Below, one piece after another: positions 1 through 7,077 of a stretch of 13,643 bases of DNA. Below the pieces are notes generated by a model. It had not been told where the DNA came from, did no database searches, and saw nothing but the letters and a program-made list of their open reading frames with translations. Source of the DNA: DATARH01 sp036264235 (GTDB taxonomy: Bacteria; Pseudomonadota; Alphaproteobacteria; ATCC43930; CGMCC-115725); the NCBI GenBank assembly GCA_036264235.1, contig DATARH010000284.1:1-13643 (forward strand), written 5' to 3'. How positions within the stretch are numbered: position 1 is the stretch's first letter; each line of letters begins with the position of its first letter. A program made the position numbers and the translations under genes.

Positions 1-1501
1 GAAGTGGGTGCCGGACCGCGCCGATTCGTTCCAGACCGACACGCAGGGCCGCGACAACATCTGCAAGCTCGATCTGGCGCTCGACGAGAACCTCCGAGCG
101 GTGGCGCTGTCGGTCGAGCTGACCGCGAATATGGGCGCCTATCTGTCGAACTTCGCGCCCGAGATCCCGACGATGTCGGGCGCGGTTATGTATAGCGGGG
201 TCTATGCGATCCCGGCGATTCATGTCGGGGTCAAGGGCGTCTACACAAACACGGTGCCGGTCGATGCCTATCGCGGCGCCGGCCGGCCGGAGGCGGCCTA
301 CGCGCTGGAGCGGCTGATGGATTTCGCCGCGCGCAAGCTCGGCGTCGAGCCGGCCGAATTGCGCCGCCGCAACTTCATCGGGCCGCAGGCGATGCCGCAC
401 ACGATCCCGCTCGGCCTCACCTATGACAGCGGCGATTTCGCCCGCAATATGGAGGACGCGCTCGGCCGGGCCGACCTGCCGGGGTCCGCGACGCGGCGCA
501 CGGAAAGCCGGAACCGCGGCCGCTACCGCGGGATCGGCTACGCCGTCTATATCGAGCAATCCGGCTTCCCGCCGGACGAGTTCGCCGAGCTGCGCTTCGA
601 CCCGTCCGGCACGCTGACGATGCTGATGGGGACGCAGTCCTCGGGACAGGGGCACCAGACCGCCTACGCCCAGCTCGCGGCCGAGCGGCTCGGCCTGCCG
701 CTCGACAAAATCCGCGTGCTGCAGGGCGACACCGCGGCGATCGGCTTCGGCCGCGGCACCGGCGGCTCGCGCTCGCTGCCGGTCGGCGGCGCCTCGGTCG
801 CCGAGGCCGCCGACAAGCTGGTCACCAAGGGCAAGAAAATCGCGGCGCATCTCCTCGAGGCGGCGGAGGCCGATATCGGCTTCGAGGACGGGAACTTCAC
901 GATCCCCGGCACCGACCGCCAGGTGACGATCGAGGCGGTCGCTAAGGCAGCGTTCAACCCGGCGCAGCTGCCGAAAGGGCTCGAACCGGGCTTCGCCGAG
1001 AGCGGCCATTTCCTGCCGCCGGCGCCGACCTTCCCGAACGGCTGTCATGTCTGCGAGGCCGAGATCGACCCCGACACCGGTCAGATCGAGATCACCCGCT
1101 ATCTCGTGGTCGACGATTTCGGCACCGTGATCAACCCGCTGCTGCTGGCCGGGCAGGTGCGCGGTGGCGTCGCCCAGGGGGTCGGCCAGGCGATGCTGGA
1201 GCACACGGTTTACGACCCGGAGAGCGGCCAGCTGATCAGCGGCGACCTGACCGACTACGCGATCCCGCATGCCGACACGCTGCCGGCGGTCGAGTTCCGC
1301 TACAACATCGTGCCATGCAAGACCAACCCGCTCGGCCTCAAGGGCGCCGGCGAGGCCGGCGCGATCGGCGCGCCCCCGGCGCTGGTCAATGCTGTGGTTG
1401 ACGCGCTGTCGGAGCTCGGCATTGACCATCTCGACATGCCGCTGACGCCCGAGCGGCTGTGGCGCGCGATCCAGGACGCGCGCCCGGCCAAGGCGGCCTA
1501 G
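1..1501 (+). CDS. Molybdopterin-binding large subunit of a xanthine dehydrogenase/CoxL-family hydroxylase (form II), 5'-truncated
   Basis: This is the C-terminal ~499 residues of a protein whose family members are usually about 770-800 residues. The frame is open from base 2 (K-W-V-P-D-R), so the gene starts upstream of the window. Family members bind the molybdopterin cofactor in a complex with FAD and 2Fe-2S subunits and hydroxylate aldehydes, N-heterocycles or similar substrates. Visible hallmarks are the active-site loop AYRGAGRPEA (near base 265), the cofactor-binding stretch with QGHQTAYAQ and GTGGSRS, and GLKGAGEAGAIGAP near the C-terminus, where the Glu is the expected catalytic base. 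The AYRGAGR loop is the form II signature. True aerobic CO dehydrogenase (form I) has AYRCSFR, so CO oxidation should not be assumed. The TAG stop lies 3 bp before the CysQ-like gene, suggesting co-transcription. The substrate is unknown, and the partner subunits must lie outside the window. Confidence 0.93.
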   Translation, partial: KWVPDRADSFQTDTQGRDNICKLDLALDENLRAVALSVELTANMGAYLSNFAPEIPTMSGAVMYSGVYAIPAIHVGVKGVYTNTVPVDAYRGAGRPEAAYALERLMDFAARKLGVEPAELRRRNFIGPQAMPHTIPLGLTYDSGDFARNMEDALGRADLPGSATRRTESRNRGRYRGIGYAVYIEQSGFPPDEFAELRFDPSGTLTMLMGTQSSGQGHQTAYAQLAAERLGLPLDKIRVLQGDTAAIGFGRGTGGSRSLPVGGASVAEAADKLVTKGKKIAAHLLEAAEADIGFEDGNFTIPGTDRQVTIEAVAKAAFNPAQLPKGLEPGFAESGHFLPPAPTFPNGCHVCEAEIDPDTGQIEITRYLVVDDFGTVINPLLLAGQVRGGVAQGVGQAMLEHTVYDPESGQLISGDLTDYAIPHADTLPAVEFRYNIVPCKTNPLGLKGAGEAGAIGAPPALVNAVVDALSELGIDHLDMPLTPERLWRAIQDARPAKAA

Positions 1502-1504
1502 CGC

Positions 1505-2281
1505 ATGGCATTGGACCCGATGCTCGAACTCGCGCTGCGCGCCGCGCTGGCCGGCGGCGAGGAGGTCATGCGCGTATATGCCGAGCCCTTCGAGGTGCGC
1601 GAGAAGCACGACAAGACGCCGGTCACCGAGGCCGATCTCGCCTCCGAACGGGTCATCGAAAAAATCCTGCGCGACGCCTGCCCCGACATCCACGTCGTCT
1701 CCGAGGAGACCGCCGAGCCCGAGGGCTGGACCGCGCCGGGGCCGCGCTTCTGGTCGGTCGACCCGCTCGACGGCACCCGCGAATTCGTCAACCGCACCGA
1801 CGAGTTTGCGGTGCTGATCGCGCTGGTCGAGCACGGTCGTCCGGTATTGGGGGTCGTGTACGGGCCAGCCACCGGCGTGACCTATGCCGCCGCTGGCGGC
1901 AAGGCGATGCGGCGGCACGGCGCCGGCGCCTTCGAACCGATCGCGGCGCGCGAACCGCCATCCAACGGCATCGTCGTCGTGCACAGCCGCAGTCACGAAA
2001 ACAGCCGCCGCCTCGCCGAATATTTCGAGGGCAAGCCGGTGCCGGTCGTCGAACGCAAGAAATGCGGCAGCGCCCTCAAATTCGGCGTGCTGGCGGCGGG
2101 CGAGGCCGATTTCTACCCGCGCTTCGGCACGACGATGGAATGGGACACCGCCGCCGGCCAGGCGATCCTGGAAGCCGCCGGCGGCTCGGTGGTGACGCTG
2201 AGCGGCACGCCGCTGGTCTACGGCAAGCCGGGGCTGAAGAACGAGGGCTTCCTCGCCTGGGGCAAGAAGCCGGCGTGGTGA
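1505..2281 (+). CDS. cysQ: CysQ-type 3'(2'),5'-bisphosphate nucleotidase (inositol monophosphatase superfamily)
   Basis: 258 residues, close to the ~246 of E. coli CysQ. The family is Mg-dependent and removes the 3' phosphate from PAP/PAPS, a by-product of sulfate assimilation. Some relatives act on inositol phosphates. Visible motifs are the metal-binding SEE (E67-E68), DPLDGTREF (D86 and D89), which closely matches the CysQ form DPLDGTKEF, and MEWDTAAGQAILEAAGG (D214), the second superfamily signature. An N-terminal KHDKTPVTEAD stretch also fits CysQ. The ATG is 3 bp after the preceding stop with only a weak AAGGCGG upstream, so translational coupling to the molybdenum enzyme gene is likely. 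The next gene starts 13 bp after the stop. Plain inositol monophosphatase or histidinol-phosphatase is a less likely alternative because of the DPLDGT(K/R)EF form. Confidence 0.85.
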   Translation: MALDPMLELALRAALAGGEEVMRVYAEPFEVREKHDKTPVTEADLASERVIEKILRDACPDIHVVSEETAEPEGWTAPGPRFWSVDPLDGTREFVNRTDEFAVLIALVEHGRPVLGVVYGPATGVTYAAAGGKAMRRHGAGAFEPIAAREPPSNGIVVVHSRSHENSRRLAEYFEGKPVPVVERKKCGSALKFGVLAAGEADFYPRFGTTMEWDTAAGQAILEAAGGSVVTLSGTPLVYGKPGLKNEGFLAWGKKPAW

Positions 2282-2294
2282 AGGGGGAATAGCG

Positions 2295-3071
2295 ATGGCC
2301 GAATACCGCTTCTGCACCGTCGCCGATCAAGGCCGCATCCGGATCGTCACGATCAATCGGCCCGAGGTGATGAACGCGCTGCACAGCGAGGCGCATTGGG
2401 AATTCGACCAGGTGTGGAACGAGTTCGCCGCGGATCCGGAATTGTGGGTCGGCATCATAACCGGCGCCGGCGAGCGCGCCTTCTCCGCCGGCAACGATCT
2501 GAAGGTGCAGGCTGCCGGCCAGCGGGGCCCAAGGCAGAAGACCGGTTTTGCCGGGCTCAGTCACCGCTTCGATCTCGACAAGCCGCTGATCGCCGCGGTC
2601 AACGGCGTCGCGATGGGTGGCGGCTTCGAGACCGCGCTCGCCTGCGACATCATCATCGCCGCCGAGAACGCGGTGTTCGCCTTGCCCGAGCCGCGGGTCG
2701 GGCTGATCGCCGGCAGCGGCGTTCACCGGCTGCCGCGGATGATCGGCCAGAAAGCGGCGCTCGGCATGATCCTGACCGGCCGGCGCGTCTCGGCCGCCGA
2801 GGGCAAGGAACTGGGCTTCGTCAACGAGGTGGTGCCGCAGGGCCAGGCGCTGGAGGGGGCGAAGCGCTGGGCGGCGATGATCCTCGAATGCTCGCCGATG
2901 GCGATCCGCGCTTCGAAACAGGTCGTGTACCAGAGCCTCGACGAACCGACCTTGGAAGTGGCGATGACCAGGACCTATCCGGCTCAGCAGGCCAACATCG
3001 AGAGCCAGGATTACATCGAGGGGCCGCGCGCCTTCGCCGAACGGCGCAAGCCGGTGTGGCAGAACCGCTAG
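2295..3071 (+). CDS. Enoyl-CoA hydratase/isomerase (crotonase family)
   Basis: 258 residues, the standard length of a single-domain crotonase. These cytosolic enzymes add water across the double bond of enoyl-CoA or isomerise it. The oxyanion-hole segments AFSAGNDLK (about 62-70) and AMGGGFE (106-112) are present. Both acidic residues used by hydratases are in place: E112 in GGGFE and E132 in FALPEPRVGL. Hydratase chemistry is therefore plausible. Sequence around GGGFE and FALPE also resembles carnitinyl-CoA dehydratase CaiD, but the substrate cannot be assigned. AAGGGGG lies 7 bp before the ATG and overlaps the cysQ stop region, so this is the last gene of a three-gene plus-strand run. Its TAG stop falls in a CTAG that is also the stop of the opposing gene. 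Confidence 0.92.
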   Translation: MAEYRFCTVADQGRIRIVTINRPEVMNALHSEAHWEFDQVWNEFAADPELWVGIITGAGERAFSAGNDLKVQAAGQRGPRQKTGFAGLSHRFDLDKPLIAAVNGVAMGGGFETALACDIIIAAENAVFALPEPRVGLIAGSGVHRLPRMIGQKAALGMILTGRRVSAAEGKELGFVNEVVPQGQALEGAKRWAAMILECSPMAIRASKQVVYQSLDEPTLEVAMTRTYPAQQANIESQDYIEGPRAFAERRKPVWQNR

Positions 3072-3343
3072 CGCCGCTGGGATTGTAGGCGCTCGCTTTC
3101 GTAGGCCCAGCTCCGGAACGCATCTTCGCGCAGCCGGTCGCGGGTGTATTTGGCCGGCCAGCAGCCGAATGGCCCGTCGTCCGTCTCCGAATATTCGGTG
3201 ACGCCCCAGCCGGTTTTGACGCAGCGCGGCACCGTCCAGGCCCAGTTCCAGTTGAGCGCGGCCAGCACGACGATGACAATGACCACGGCGAAGGCCCGAA
3301 ACGCGTTGAACAGCACCTTCGCCAACATCTCGGTCATGTGCAT
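3068..3343 (-). CDS. Small single-pass membrane protein of unknown function, paralogue of its upstream neighbour
   Basis: 91 residues from the ATG at 3343, which is preceded by GAGG with 8 bp spacing. A second ATG at 3337 would align exactly with the neighbour's start, and a GTG at 3346 is possible but less well placed. The N-terminal third holds a hydrophobic helix (about residues 17-29, rich in V, I and A) with Arg/Lys before it, so it is probably a signal anchor with the C-terminal ~55 residues outside the cytoplasm. The C-terminal part carries TVPRCV, DD, CWPA, TRD and an AF-x-x-WA-x-ES segment, all shared with the protein encoded at 3398-3655. From the 3337 start the two align without gaps over 85 residues with about 38 identities. 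Two cysteines 20 residues apart are conserved in both and could form a disulfide. I do not recognise the family. The stop overlaps the stop of the opposing enoyl-CoA hydratase gene. Confidence 0.75.
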   Translation of the reverse strand: MHMTEMLAKVLFNAFRAFAVVIVIVVLAALNWNWAWTVPRCVKTGWGVTEYSETDDGPFGCWPAKYTRDRLREDAFRSWAYESERLQSQRR

Positions 3344-3397
3344 CACGGCAGCCTCGTAGCGGCCTTCGAACCGGGTTACCGCGAGCTAACGGCCCAG

Positions 3398-3655
3398 CTA
3401 GTCGTCGCGCTGGCTTTCGCGGGCCCAATCCTCGAAGGCCCGCTGACGCAGGGTGTCGCGTGTGGTGCCCGCCGGCCAGCAGGCGAGCGCGCTATCGTCC
3501 TTGCCCGTATAATACGCGGTGCCGGAATTGCTGGTGACGCAGTTCGGGACCGTCCGCACCCAGCTAAAGTTGCTCGCGGTCGCCCCGCCGATCACGATAA
3601 GTGCGGCCAGAACCCTGTATGACCGGAACAGCACGGTCAGGAGTGTTACCAGCAT
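3398..3655 (-). CDS. Small single-pass membrane protein of unknown function, tandem paralogue
   Basis: 85 residues from the ATG at 3655. This start is chosen because GAGG sits 8 bp upstream, exactly as in the paralogue, and because it makes the two proteins align gaplessly. A longer open frame reaches 3736, but its extra 27 residues have no counterpart. It has an N-terminal hydrophobic helix (about residues 15-27) followed by a short polar domain with TVPNCV, DD, CWPA, TTRD-x-LR and AF-x-x-WA-x-ES. Cysteines at 39 and 59 match the paralogue. It lies upstream of the other copy on the same strand with a 54-bp gap, as expected for a tandem duplication in one transcript. The alpha/beta hydrolase gene ends about 100 bp further upstream. 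The function is unknown. A small envelope protein is the most that can be inferred. Confidence 0.78.
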   Translation of the reverse strand: MLVTLLTVLFRSYRVLAALIVIGGATASNFSWVRTVPNCVTSNSGTAYYTGKDDSALACWPAGTTRDTLRQRAFEDWARESQRDD

Positions 3656-3737
3656 TGCGTCCGCCTCGTTTCGGCCCGTCGCGAAACGCGAGATTGCGCC
3701 GCGATGGTAAAGATTCGATTGTCGCGCGACATCCATC

Positions 3738-3768
3738 CCCTCAAGCCGCGGTATCCCTCAAGCCGCGG
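3738..3768. repeat. Short direct repeat at the 3' end of the hydrolase gene (14 bp, period 17)
   Basis: The 14-mer CCCTCAAGCCGCGG occurs at 3738-3751 and again at 3755-3768. The right-hand copy contains the TGA stop and last codons of the minus-strand hydrolase, and the left-hand copy lies just downstream of that stop. This looks like a small tandem duplication or slippage product. No other function is evident. Confidence 0.85.
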
Positions 3769-4897
3769 CCGGCCGCAGGAAGCGCAGCAAAAGCTCCGTC
3801 ACCCGCTCCGGCTGCTCCTGCTGCACCCAATGGCCGGCGCCGTCGACGAGATGGGCCCCGCGCATATCGGTGCAGGCCTCGCGCTGCATCCGCTCGAAGG
3901 CGCCGGGCGTCTGATACGTCCCCCAATCGCTGGCGCCGCCGACAAACAGCGACGGCACGTCGATCGTGCGGCCGGCGAACACTTCGAGCTCGGCGCCGAG
4001 CACCGGGCCGGTTCGGCAGCGGTACCAGTTGAGCCCGCCCTGAAACCCGGTGCGATCGTATTCGCCGCTGTAGACCGCGAGTTCGTCCTCGGTCAGCCAG
4101 CGGCAGGCGGCGATCTCGGCCGGTGACGGCATCTCGGCGGCGACGGTTTCGGCCATATTCCGGTCGCGGTCCATGATGTAGTAGGTCGGCATCTTTGCCA
4201 GCTCGGCGGCGGTCCAGCCGGCGAGCTTGTGCGGCTGGTTGCCGGGCCAGTTGGCGCTCTTCATGTGGAAATAGGCGCGCAGGAAATCGTGGACGCCCTG
4301 CCGGCAATGCCACATCTCGTCGTTGGCCGGGCGGGTCGAGTAGTACCATTGGTAATGCTTGCGCGGCCGCGGCAGGGCGGCGAGTTCGGCGTCGATATCG
4401 TGCCGCAACGGCGCGCCACCGGCCTCGGGCAAGGAGGGCGGACCGGCGAACGGGCTCATGATCGCCATCGCGCGGAACAAATCGGGCCGTAGCAGCGCGC
4501 ACCAAGCGGCGACCGAGGCGCCGAAATCGTGGCCGATCACCGCCGCGGCATGCGCGTGGCCGAGCCGCGCCATCAACCCCATCGCGTCGCGCGCCAAATT
4601 CAGCATGCGGGACGCGGCGACGTCGCCGTCATAATCCGGGTCCCAGCCGGTGGTGCGGCCATAGCCGCGCTGGTCCGGCGCGACGACATGAAACCCGGCC
4701 TCGGCCAAGGACACGATGATCTTGCGCCAGGAATAAGCCAGCTCCGGAAAGCCGTGCAGCAGCAGCACGAGCGGCCGCCCCGGCGCCCCGAACCCGGCTT
4801 CGAGGATGTGCATCGTCAGGCCATTGATGCCGGGCACAAACCGCGCTCGTACGCCGGCCGGCAACGCCTCGGGCGACAGCGGTTCTAGCTGATCCAT
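3758..4897 (-). CDS. Alpha/beta hydrolase, epoxide-hydrolase-like
   Basis: 379 residues from the ATG at 4897. The open frame runs 33 codons further upstream, but those codons lack family similarity and would enter the divergent promoter region. The fold signature is clear: HGFPE (48-52, oxyanion region), DQRGYGRT (about 75-82), the nucleophile elbow GHDFGA with Asp124, a likely charge-relay Asp324 in GGASDWG, and His356 in GAGHW. An Asp rather than Ser nucleophile and the NWYR motif (about 290-293) in the cap region point to epoxide hydrolase or a related dehalogenase, which open an epoxide or displace halide through an ester intermediate. Y292 and one of Y185/Y186 are candidate substrate-activating tyrosines. 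No signal peptide is seen, so it is probably cytosolic. Fluoroacetate-dehalogenase-type activity is an alternative. The substrate is unknown. Confidence 0.88.
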   Translation of the reverse strand: MDQLEPLSPEALPAGVRARFVPGINGLTMHILEAGFGAPGRPLVLLLHGFPELAYSWRKIIVSLAEAGFHVVAPDQRGYGRTTGWDPDYDGDVAASRMLNLARDAMGLMARLGHAHAAAVIGHDFGASVAAWCALLRPDLFRAMAIMSPFAGPPSLPEAGGAPLRHDIDAELAALPRPRKHYQWYYSTRPANDEMWHCRQGVHDFLRAYFHMKSANWPGNQPHKLAGWTAAELAKMPTYYIMDRDRNMAETVAAEMPSPAEIAACRWLTEDELAVYSGEYDRTGFQGGLNWYRCRTGPVLGAELEVFAGRTIDVPSLFVGGASDWGTYQTPGAFERMQREACTDMRGAHLVDGAGHWVQQEQPERVTELLLRFLRPAAA

Positions 4898-5100
4898 TCG
4901 ATGCCCACTTTCTGCGATGTCTGTGGGGCAACTTACTTCGAAACCGGCCCGCTCGGCTCTCCGCTGGCCCGGAAAATGCACAGCGGGGTTGCGCAACCGG
5001 CTCGCGCATTGCGCGTTGGAGCGTGTATTATCGACCGATTGGGAGGGCGGCCCAGGCGGATTCCTGCGGCCGCGGCGTCAGACAGAACGGAGCCGTAAAC
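4898..5100. promoter_or_regulatory. Divergent intergenic region with two adjacent palindromes (candidate operators)
   Basis: This 203-bp gap separates the divergent hydrolase and histidine-rich genes. It contains a perfect 12-bp palindrome, GGTTGCGCAACC (4987-4998), and a 13-bp palindrome with one central base, CGCGCATTGCGCG (5003-5015). Both contain TTGCGC, and the two copies (4989-4994 and 5009-5014) are 20 bp apart, close to two helical turns. A possible -10 box, TATTAT (5026-5031), lies just downstream toward the plus-strand gene, but no convincing -35 box was found at 16-18 bp from it. Operator function is inferred from position and symmetry only. Confidence 0.4.
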
Positions 5101-6588
5101 ATGCCGAATTGGAAACGGGTAGAGTATCCCGCCGCGATTGAACCGCTGGTCCAGTTCATCGAAGAGACGCCGCCCGCCGAGATCGTCGACAGGACGCTGG
5201 AAAAATTGCGCGCCGGGCTGGACATCCCGACGCTGTTGACCGCGTCGGCGCTGGCGGTGACCCGCTCGACCGAGATGCCGCCCGGCCACCATGGCGGGCC
5301 GCTGCACCCGCTGGCCGGCCTCTACGCCCTGACCAACCTCGTCAAGCGGCTCGAAGGCGAAGACAAATTCATCCCGGTGGTGCAGCACGTCGCGCTGTCG
5401 AACAAGCACATCAACCATCCGGCGATGGCGCCGTACCAGCTGCTCGAATACGAGCCGTACGATCCCGGCGGGGTCGAGGCGGCGAAGACGGCGTGGCTCA
5501 CCGCGGTCGGCCGCGGCGAGTGGAACCTCGGCGACCATCTGTGGCAGTACCTGTGGAGCGCGATGCCGGAGGCCGAGGCCTTCGACCTGTTGATGAGCGT
5601 CGCGATCCCGAAGAACTACAATGACGACCACTATTTCATCTTCCCGGGCATGCTGTGGCGCGCCTTCGAAACCGGCGCGCTCGACAAGCAGTACCGGAAA
5701 TGGCTGATGCGGCCGGTGGTGCGCTATGTGACGCGGTCGCCGGTGCTGCCGATGAACCCGCAGCCGTCGCCGATCCCGGGGATCGAGGCGCTGATCGAGG
5801 AAAAGGGCCTCCTTTCCCGCATTTACCGGCAGAAGAGCGGCGACGACGAGACCCAGGCGATCGGCGCCCTCGGCGAGGCGATCGGCCGGGTCGATGTCTA
5901 TGCCGAGATCCCGCCGCTGATGGCCGATGCGCTGGCCGAGGGGCTGTCGCTCGACGGCGCCGGCGAGGCGTTGTCGATCGGCGCGGCCGGCCTCTTCCAG
6001 CGCTCGCTGACCGGCAACCCGATGGATGTGCACCTGCACACCAGCGTCAATCTGCGGCGGTGGCTCCTAAAGCTCGAAGGGCTCAGCCTCAAGAACAAGC
6101 TGTTGATGCTGATGACCTGGCACACCGGGCCGGAAATCCGCTCGACCGCGAACCGCATGGAAAAGGCGCCGCAGCCCGACATGGCGGCGGTCGCCAAGCT
6201 GCCGCCGCGTTCGCAGGCAGAGCTGCTCGACGCGGTGACGCAGAGCATCTACACGCAGCCGCCGACCGATTGGTCGCAGGTGACCAATCTCGGCATGATG
6301 CGCGCGGTGCCCGAGGTCAAGGACACGATGAATTTGGCGCAGCAATACATGAACGCCGGCTACGACCCGCAGGTGTTCATCGCGCGGCTCGCCGAGATCG
6401 TCTGTCACGACAATTTCACCGAGATGCACGCCTTCAAGCACCACCAGGCGATCTACGAGGAATTCCACGCGACGCGCGCGCCGTGGAACACGATGCACCT
6501 CGTCTGCGGCGCCCAGGCGGCGGCGATCTCGTTCGGCAAGAACATGGCGGTGTACGAGCAGTACATCGAGCTTCTGCACGCGGCTTAA
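5101..6588 (+). CDS. Histidine-rich protein of unknown function (495 aa)
   Basis: The ATG at 5101 is preceded by GGAG with 8 bp spacing. An upstream in-frame ATG at 5023 lies in the likely promoter and has no comparable site. The protein has no signal peptide or obvious membrane segment and looks mainly helical, so it is probably soluble and cytosolic. It contains 18 histidines, many clustered: GHHGGPLHPLAG (62-73), QHVALSNKHINHP (95-107), DDHYF (175-179), DVHLHTS (309-315), TWHTGPE (339-345), and a C-terminal run with His436, 443, 447, 448, 456 and 466. Such patterns are common in metal-binding or redox enzymes, and several of these motifs look conserved rather than tag-like, but I cannot assign a family. 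A distant relation to the questin-oxidase-like group was considered without firm support. The gene appears monocistronic: it diverges from an epoxide-hydrolase-like gene and is followed by repeats. Confidence 0.88.
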   Translation: MPNWKRVEYPAAIEPLVQFIEETPPAEIVDRTLEKLRAGLDIPTLLTASALAVTRSTEMPPGHHGGPLHPLAGLYALTNLVKRLEGEDKFIPVVQHVALSNKHINHPAMAPYQLLEYEPYDPGGVEAAKTAWLTAVGRGEWNLGDHLWQYLWSAMPEAEAFDLLMSVAIPKNYNDDHYFIFPGMLWRAFETGALDKQYRKWLMRPVVRYVTRSPVLPMNPQPSPIPGIEALIEEKGLLSRIYRQKSGDDETQAIGALGEAIGRVDVYAEIPPLMADALAEGLSLDGAGEALSIGAAGLFQRSLTGNPMDVHLHTSVNLRRWLLKLEGLSLKNKLLMLMTWHTGPEIRSTANRMEKAPQPDMAAVAKLPPRSQAELLDAVTQSIYTQPPTDWSQVTNLGMMRAVPEVKDTMNLAQQYMNAGYDPQVFIARLAEIVCHDNFTEMHAFKHHQAIYEEFHATRAPWNTMHLVCGAQAAAISFGKNMAVYEQYIELLHAA

Positions 6589-6608
6589 GCGCCGGGTCTT
6601 CTCCTTGG

Positions 6609-6752
6609 GTCATTCCGGGGGCCGAGCACAGCTCGGCAGCCCGGAACCCAAGAACACCGATTTACGAAAAGCCGGCACCGTGGGGGACATCAATTCCCGG
6701 CCGCGGGGTGCATGGGTTCCGGGCTCGCGCCATCGGCCCGCCCGGGAATGAC
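6609..6752. repeat. BIME-like palindromic repeat, copy A
   Basis: This 144-bp element is bounded by inverted ends GTCATTCC (6609-6616) and GGAATGAC (6745-6752). The left unit is a near-perfect hairpin: outer stem TTCCGGG (6613-6619) with CCCGGAA (6640-6646), and inner stem GCCGAGC (6621-6627) with GCTCGGC (6631-6637) around an ACA loop. The right unit (from 6717) begins with the same TTCCGGG but is more degraded, with an extra G in its closing arm. The interior is about 85 percent identical to copy B over the 58 bp from roughly 6671 to 6728 and in the same orientation. It lies 20 bp after the stop of the histidine-rich gene and 19 bp from the GIY-YIG stop. Confidence 0.85.
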
Positions 6753-6771
6753 GGGAACGAAGTTGCTCTGT

Positions 6772-7059
6772 CTAGGGCAGGGTTAGCGGTGCAAGGTCGA
6801 GCCAATCGCGATTGTCTTGCTCGATTAATCTGATTTTCCAATCGCGCCGCCATTTCTTGAGCTGCTTTTCACGGGCGATCGCGGCGCTCGGATGCTGGTG
6901 GCATTCGAACCAGACGAGCCGGTCGACGCCGTATTTCGAGGTGAAGCCCGGGACCAGCTTTTCCTTGTGCTCATAGACACGGCGGTTCAGGTGGTTGGTG
7001 ACCCCGAGATAGAGCGTGCCGTATTTCCGGCTCGCCAAGAGGTAGACATAGAAAGGCAA
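6772..7059 (-). CDS. GIY-YIG nuclease family protein (solitary single domain)
   Basis: 95 residues from a TTG start at 7057-7059, preceded by AGGCGGGG with 6 bp spacing. No ATG or GTG start fits: the frame upstream runs through the repeat and becomes a shadow of the flavoprotein gene. The domain is complete: FYVYLLAS (3-10) and LYLGVT (16-21) are the GIY and YIG strands, followed by NRRVYEHK with Arg27 and His31, and Glu64 in AREKQLKKW, the expected metal ligand. The family cuts DNA at one strand or both through a single metal ion. Stand-alone versions of this length (UPF0213/YhbQ-like) are widespread in bacteria, mostly without known roles. The C-terminal WRRDWKIRLIE helix is basic and could contact DNA. 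It is bracketed closely by two palindromic repeats, and a hairpin-forming arm would lie about 18 nt upstream of the start codon in its own transcript. Confidence 0.88.
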   Translation of the reverse strand: MPFYVYLLASRKYGTLYLGVTNHLNRRVYEHKEKLVPGFTSKYGVDRLVWFECHQHPSAAIAREKQLKKWRRDWKIRLIEQDNRDWLDLAPLTLP

Positions 7060-7077
7060 CGTAAGCCCCGCCTGCCA

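Noticed and set aside
2076..3428. 450-codon minus-strand open frame
   Set aside because: It is antisense to cysQ and the enoyl-CoA hydratase gene, and also covers the small membrane protein gene in another frame. No domain is visible.
5023..5100. Upstream start for the histidine-rich protein
   Set aside because: It lies at the candidate -10 box and has no ribosome binding site, whereas the ATG at 5101 has GGAG at 8 bp.
4933..6039. 368-codon minus-strand open frame opposite the histidine-rich gene
   Set aside because: Arg/His-rich shadow without a ribosome binding site. The plus-strand gene has a good start, sensible composition and clustered motifs.
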